Shown here piece by piece: positions 5,078-5,665 of a stretch of 5,665 nt of DNA. The DNA lies in NCBI GenBank assembly GCA_002347125.1, contig DDXG01000398.1, positions 12,908-18,572 on the forward strand, read 5' to 3'. Numbering within the stretch: position 1 is the stretch's first letter; the number at the start of each line of letters is the position of its first letter. The DNA comes from Phycisphaerales bacterium UBA2266 (lineage in GTDB: Bacteria; Planctomycetota; Phycisphaerae; Sedimentisphaerales; Anaerobacaceae). A program made the translations under genes and the position numbers. The notes beneath the pieces were generated by a model, which worked only from the letters and a program-made list of their open reading frames with translations, did no database searches and was not told the DNA's origin.

Positions 5078-5506
5078 TCAATAATCGCTGGCTCCTCGCC
5101 GGGGGCCAGGGCGGCCAGGCCTTGCCAAGAACAGACCGAGGGTTATGAGCAGGCACGTCGCGGGTTCGGGGATGGTCTGGCCCACGGCCGCCACTTTGCC
5201 TGTGCGCCCGGCCCAGTCCGATGCGTGAGTTTGGTAGAAATAGTACTTCCGAGTTGGATCGTAAATGGGCGCCACGAATGAGAGGCCAAAGGCATTCTCG
5301 CCGACATCGATATAGACCGGCCCCGGATAGGACGGCGGATCAGCGGCATTTCCAGGGTAAAATGAAGAAAAAATAGTTATAAACCCGATGCTTGAATCAA
5401 GATTACGCCCATCATACATAGTTCCTTGCACAACAGAGGCGTGCGTCTGCCAGAACCATTCCGGCTCGGTCAGGAAGGGGGCTTTGTTGAGGTATCCCTT
5501 CTTCAT
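5078..5506 (-). CDS. Small PEP-CTERM-tagged protein, signal peptide not visible
   Basis: The 142-residue product ends in a PEP-CTERM-type sorting signal: TIPEPAT (111-117), a hydrophobic stretch CLLITLGLFLA (118-128) and a basic tail RPGRPGPRR (129-137). In the known system this tag is recognised by an exosortase in the inner membrane and directs exported proteins toward the surface or exopolysaccharide matrix. The rest is not a domain I recognise; it is rich in aromatic residues, Gly and Pro, suggesting beta structure. It carries a near repeat, WFWQTHAS (17-24) and YFYQTHAS (89-96, approximate start). The ATG at 5506 has AAGGAG (5520-5515) 8 nt upstream; the longer frame from 5545 lacks such support. 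Oddly, the N-terminus (MKKGYLNKAPFLTEPEW) has no hydrophobic export signal, which PEP-CTERM proteins normally need. The gene may be a truncated remnant, or the export signal may have been lost. No recognisable intrinsic terminator follows; the next transcript starts about 60 nt downstream. Confidence 0.72.
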   Translation of the reverse strand: MKKGYLNKAPFLTEPEWFWQTHASVVQGTMYDGRNLDSSIGFITIFSSFYPGNAADPPSYPGPVYIDVGENAFGLSFVAPIYDPTRKYYFYQTHASDWAGRTGKVAAVGQTIPEPATCLLITLGLFLARPGRPGPRRGASDY

Positions 5507-5549
5507 TTCGGTATCTCCTTGTAGCGTCGACTCACCGTTTGACACCCGT

Positions 5550-5579
5550 ATCCTACACCAACCGGCGACGCCCTGTCAA
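5550..5579 (-). promoter_or_regulatory. Candidate sigma-70 promoter of the PEP-CTERM gene
   Basis: Read on the - strand, a perfect TTGACA (5579-5574) and a TAGGAT (5555-5550) are separated by 18 nt. The start near 5543 would give a leader of about 37 nt with the AAGGAG site near its end. The rest of the window edge (5580-5665) shows no gene or structure that I can support. Confidence 0.55.
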
Positions 5580-5665
5580 GGGAAAAACCCCAAAACGCCA
5601 AACGTAAAGCCACCACCCCAACCCCCCAACCCTACGTGCCATGGGGAGAGGATGGCTTGGGGCTT

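Noticed and set aside
5052..5080. Intrinsic terminator for the PEP-CTERM gene using the T7 run
   Set aside because: No convincing GC-rich stem precedes the T-run (5058-5052) on the - strand; the run may instead belong to the NYN promoter region.

Overview
The window looks like chromosomal DNA from a GC-rich environmental bacterium, most plausibly a planctomycete (Phycisphaerae-like) or a member of the wider PVC group. This rests on the combination of a secreted DUF6807 ('PmoA-like') protein, a PEP-CTERM-tagged protein, a secreted clan GH-A glycoside hydrolase and a divergent ribokinase-type sugar kinase. The assignment is inferred from gene content only. No rRNA, tRNA, CRISPR array, transposase or phage gene was seen.

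Layout. One gene is on the + strand: a PfkB/ribokinase-family kinase (121-1095) with its own promoter. The other five confident genes lie on the - strand. In transcription order they are a small PEP-CTERM protein (5506-5078), a NYN/PIN-like nuclease (4936-4310), a secreted clan GH-A glycoside hydrolase (4046-2811), a secreted DUF6807 protein (2548-1532) and a DUF2442 protein (1461-1159) that converges on the kinase. A possible 25-codon ORF (1545-1468) lies in frame just ahead of the DUF2442 gene. Several starts were placed downstream of the longest ORF because Shine-Dalgarno sites, signal peptides or family N-termini support the later codon.

Regulation. Promoter-like -35/-10 pairs precede the kinase, the PEP-CTERM gene, the NYN gene and the glycoside hydrolase. 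The NYN leader stands out. A near-consensus promoter is followed at once by two hairpins, the second with a U8 tract, and only then by the ribosome binding site. This is either a roughly 57-nt small RNA or an attenuator in front of a predicted ribonuclease, a layout that recalls type III toxin-antitoxin loci.

Intergenic structure. The gap between the glycoside hydrolase and DUF6807 genes carries an 11-bp perfect hairpin, a 90-bp imperfect inverted-repeat element and a 19-nt tandem repeat built from the end of that element. The gap between the NYN and glycoside hydrolase genes carries a second long hairpin.

How the genes may work together. The secreted hydrolase, the secreted DUF6807 protein and the cytoplasmic sugar kinase fit a carbohydrate-use neighbourhood: cleavage outside the cytoplasm, then phosphorylation of a released sugar or nucleoside inside. 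The kinase is on the opposite strand with its own promoter, so this link is only suggestive. The NYN, DUF2442 and PEP-CTERM genes have no visible link to sugar metabolism.
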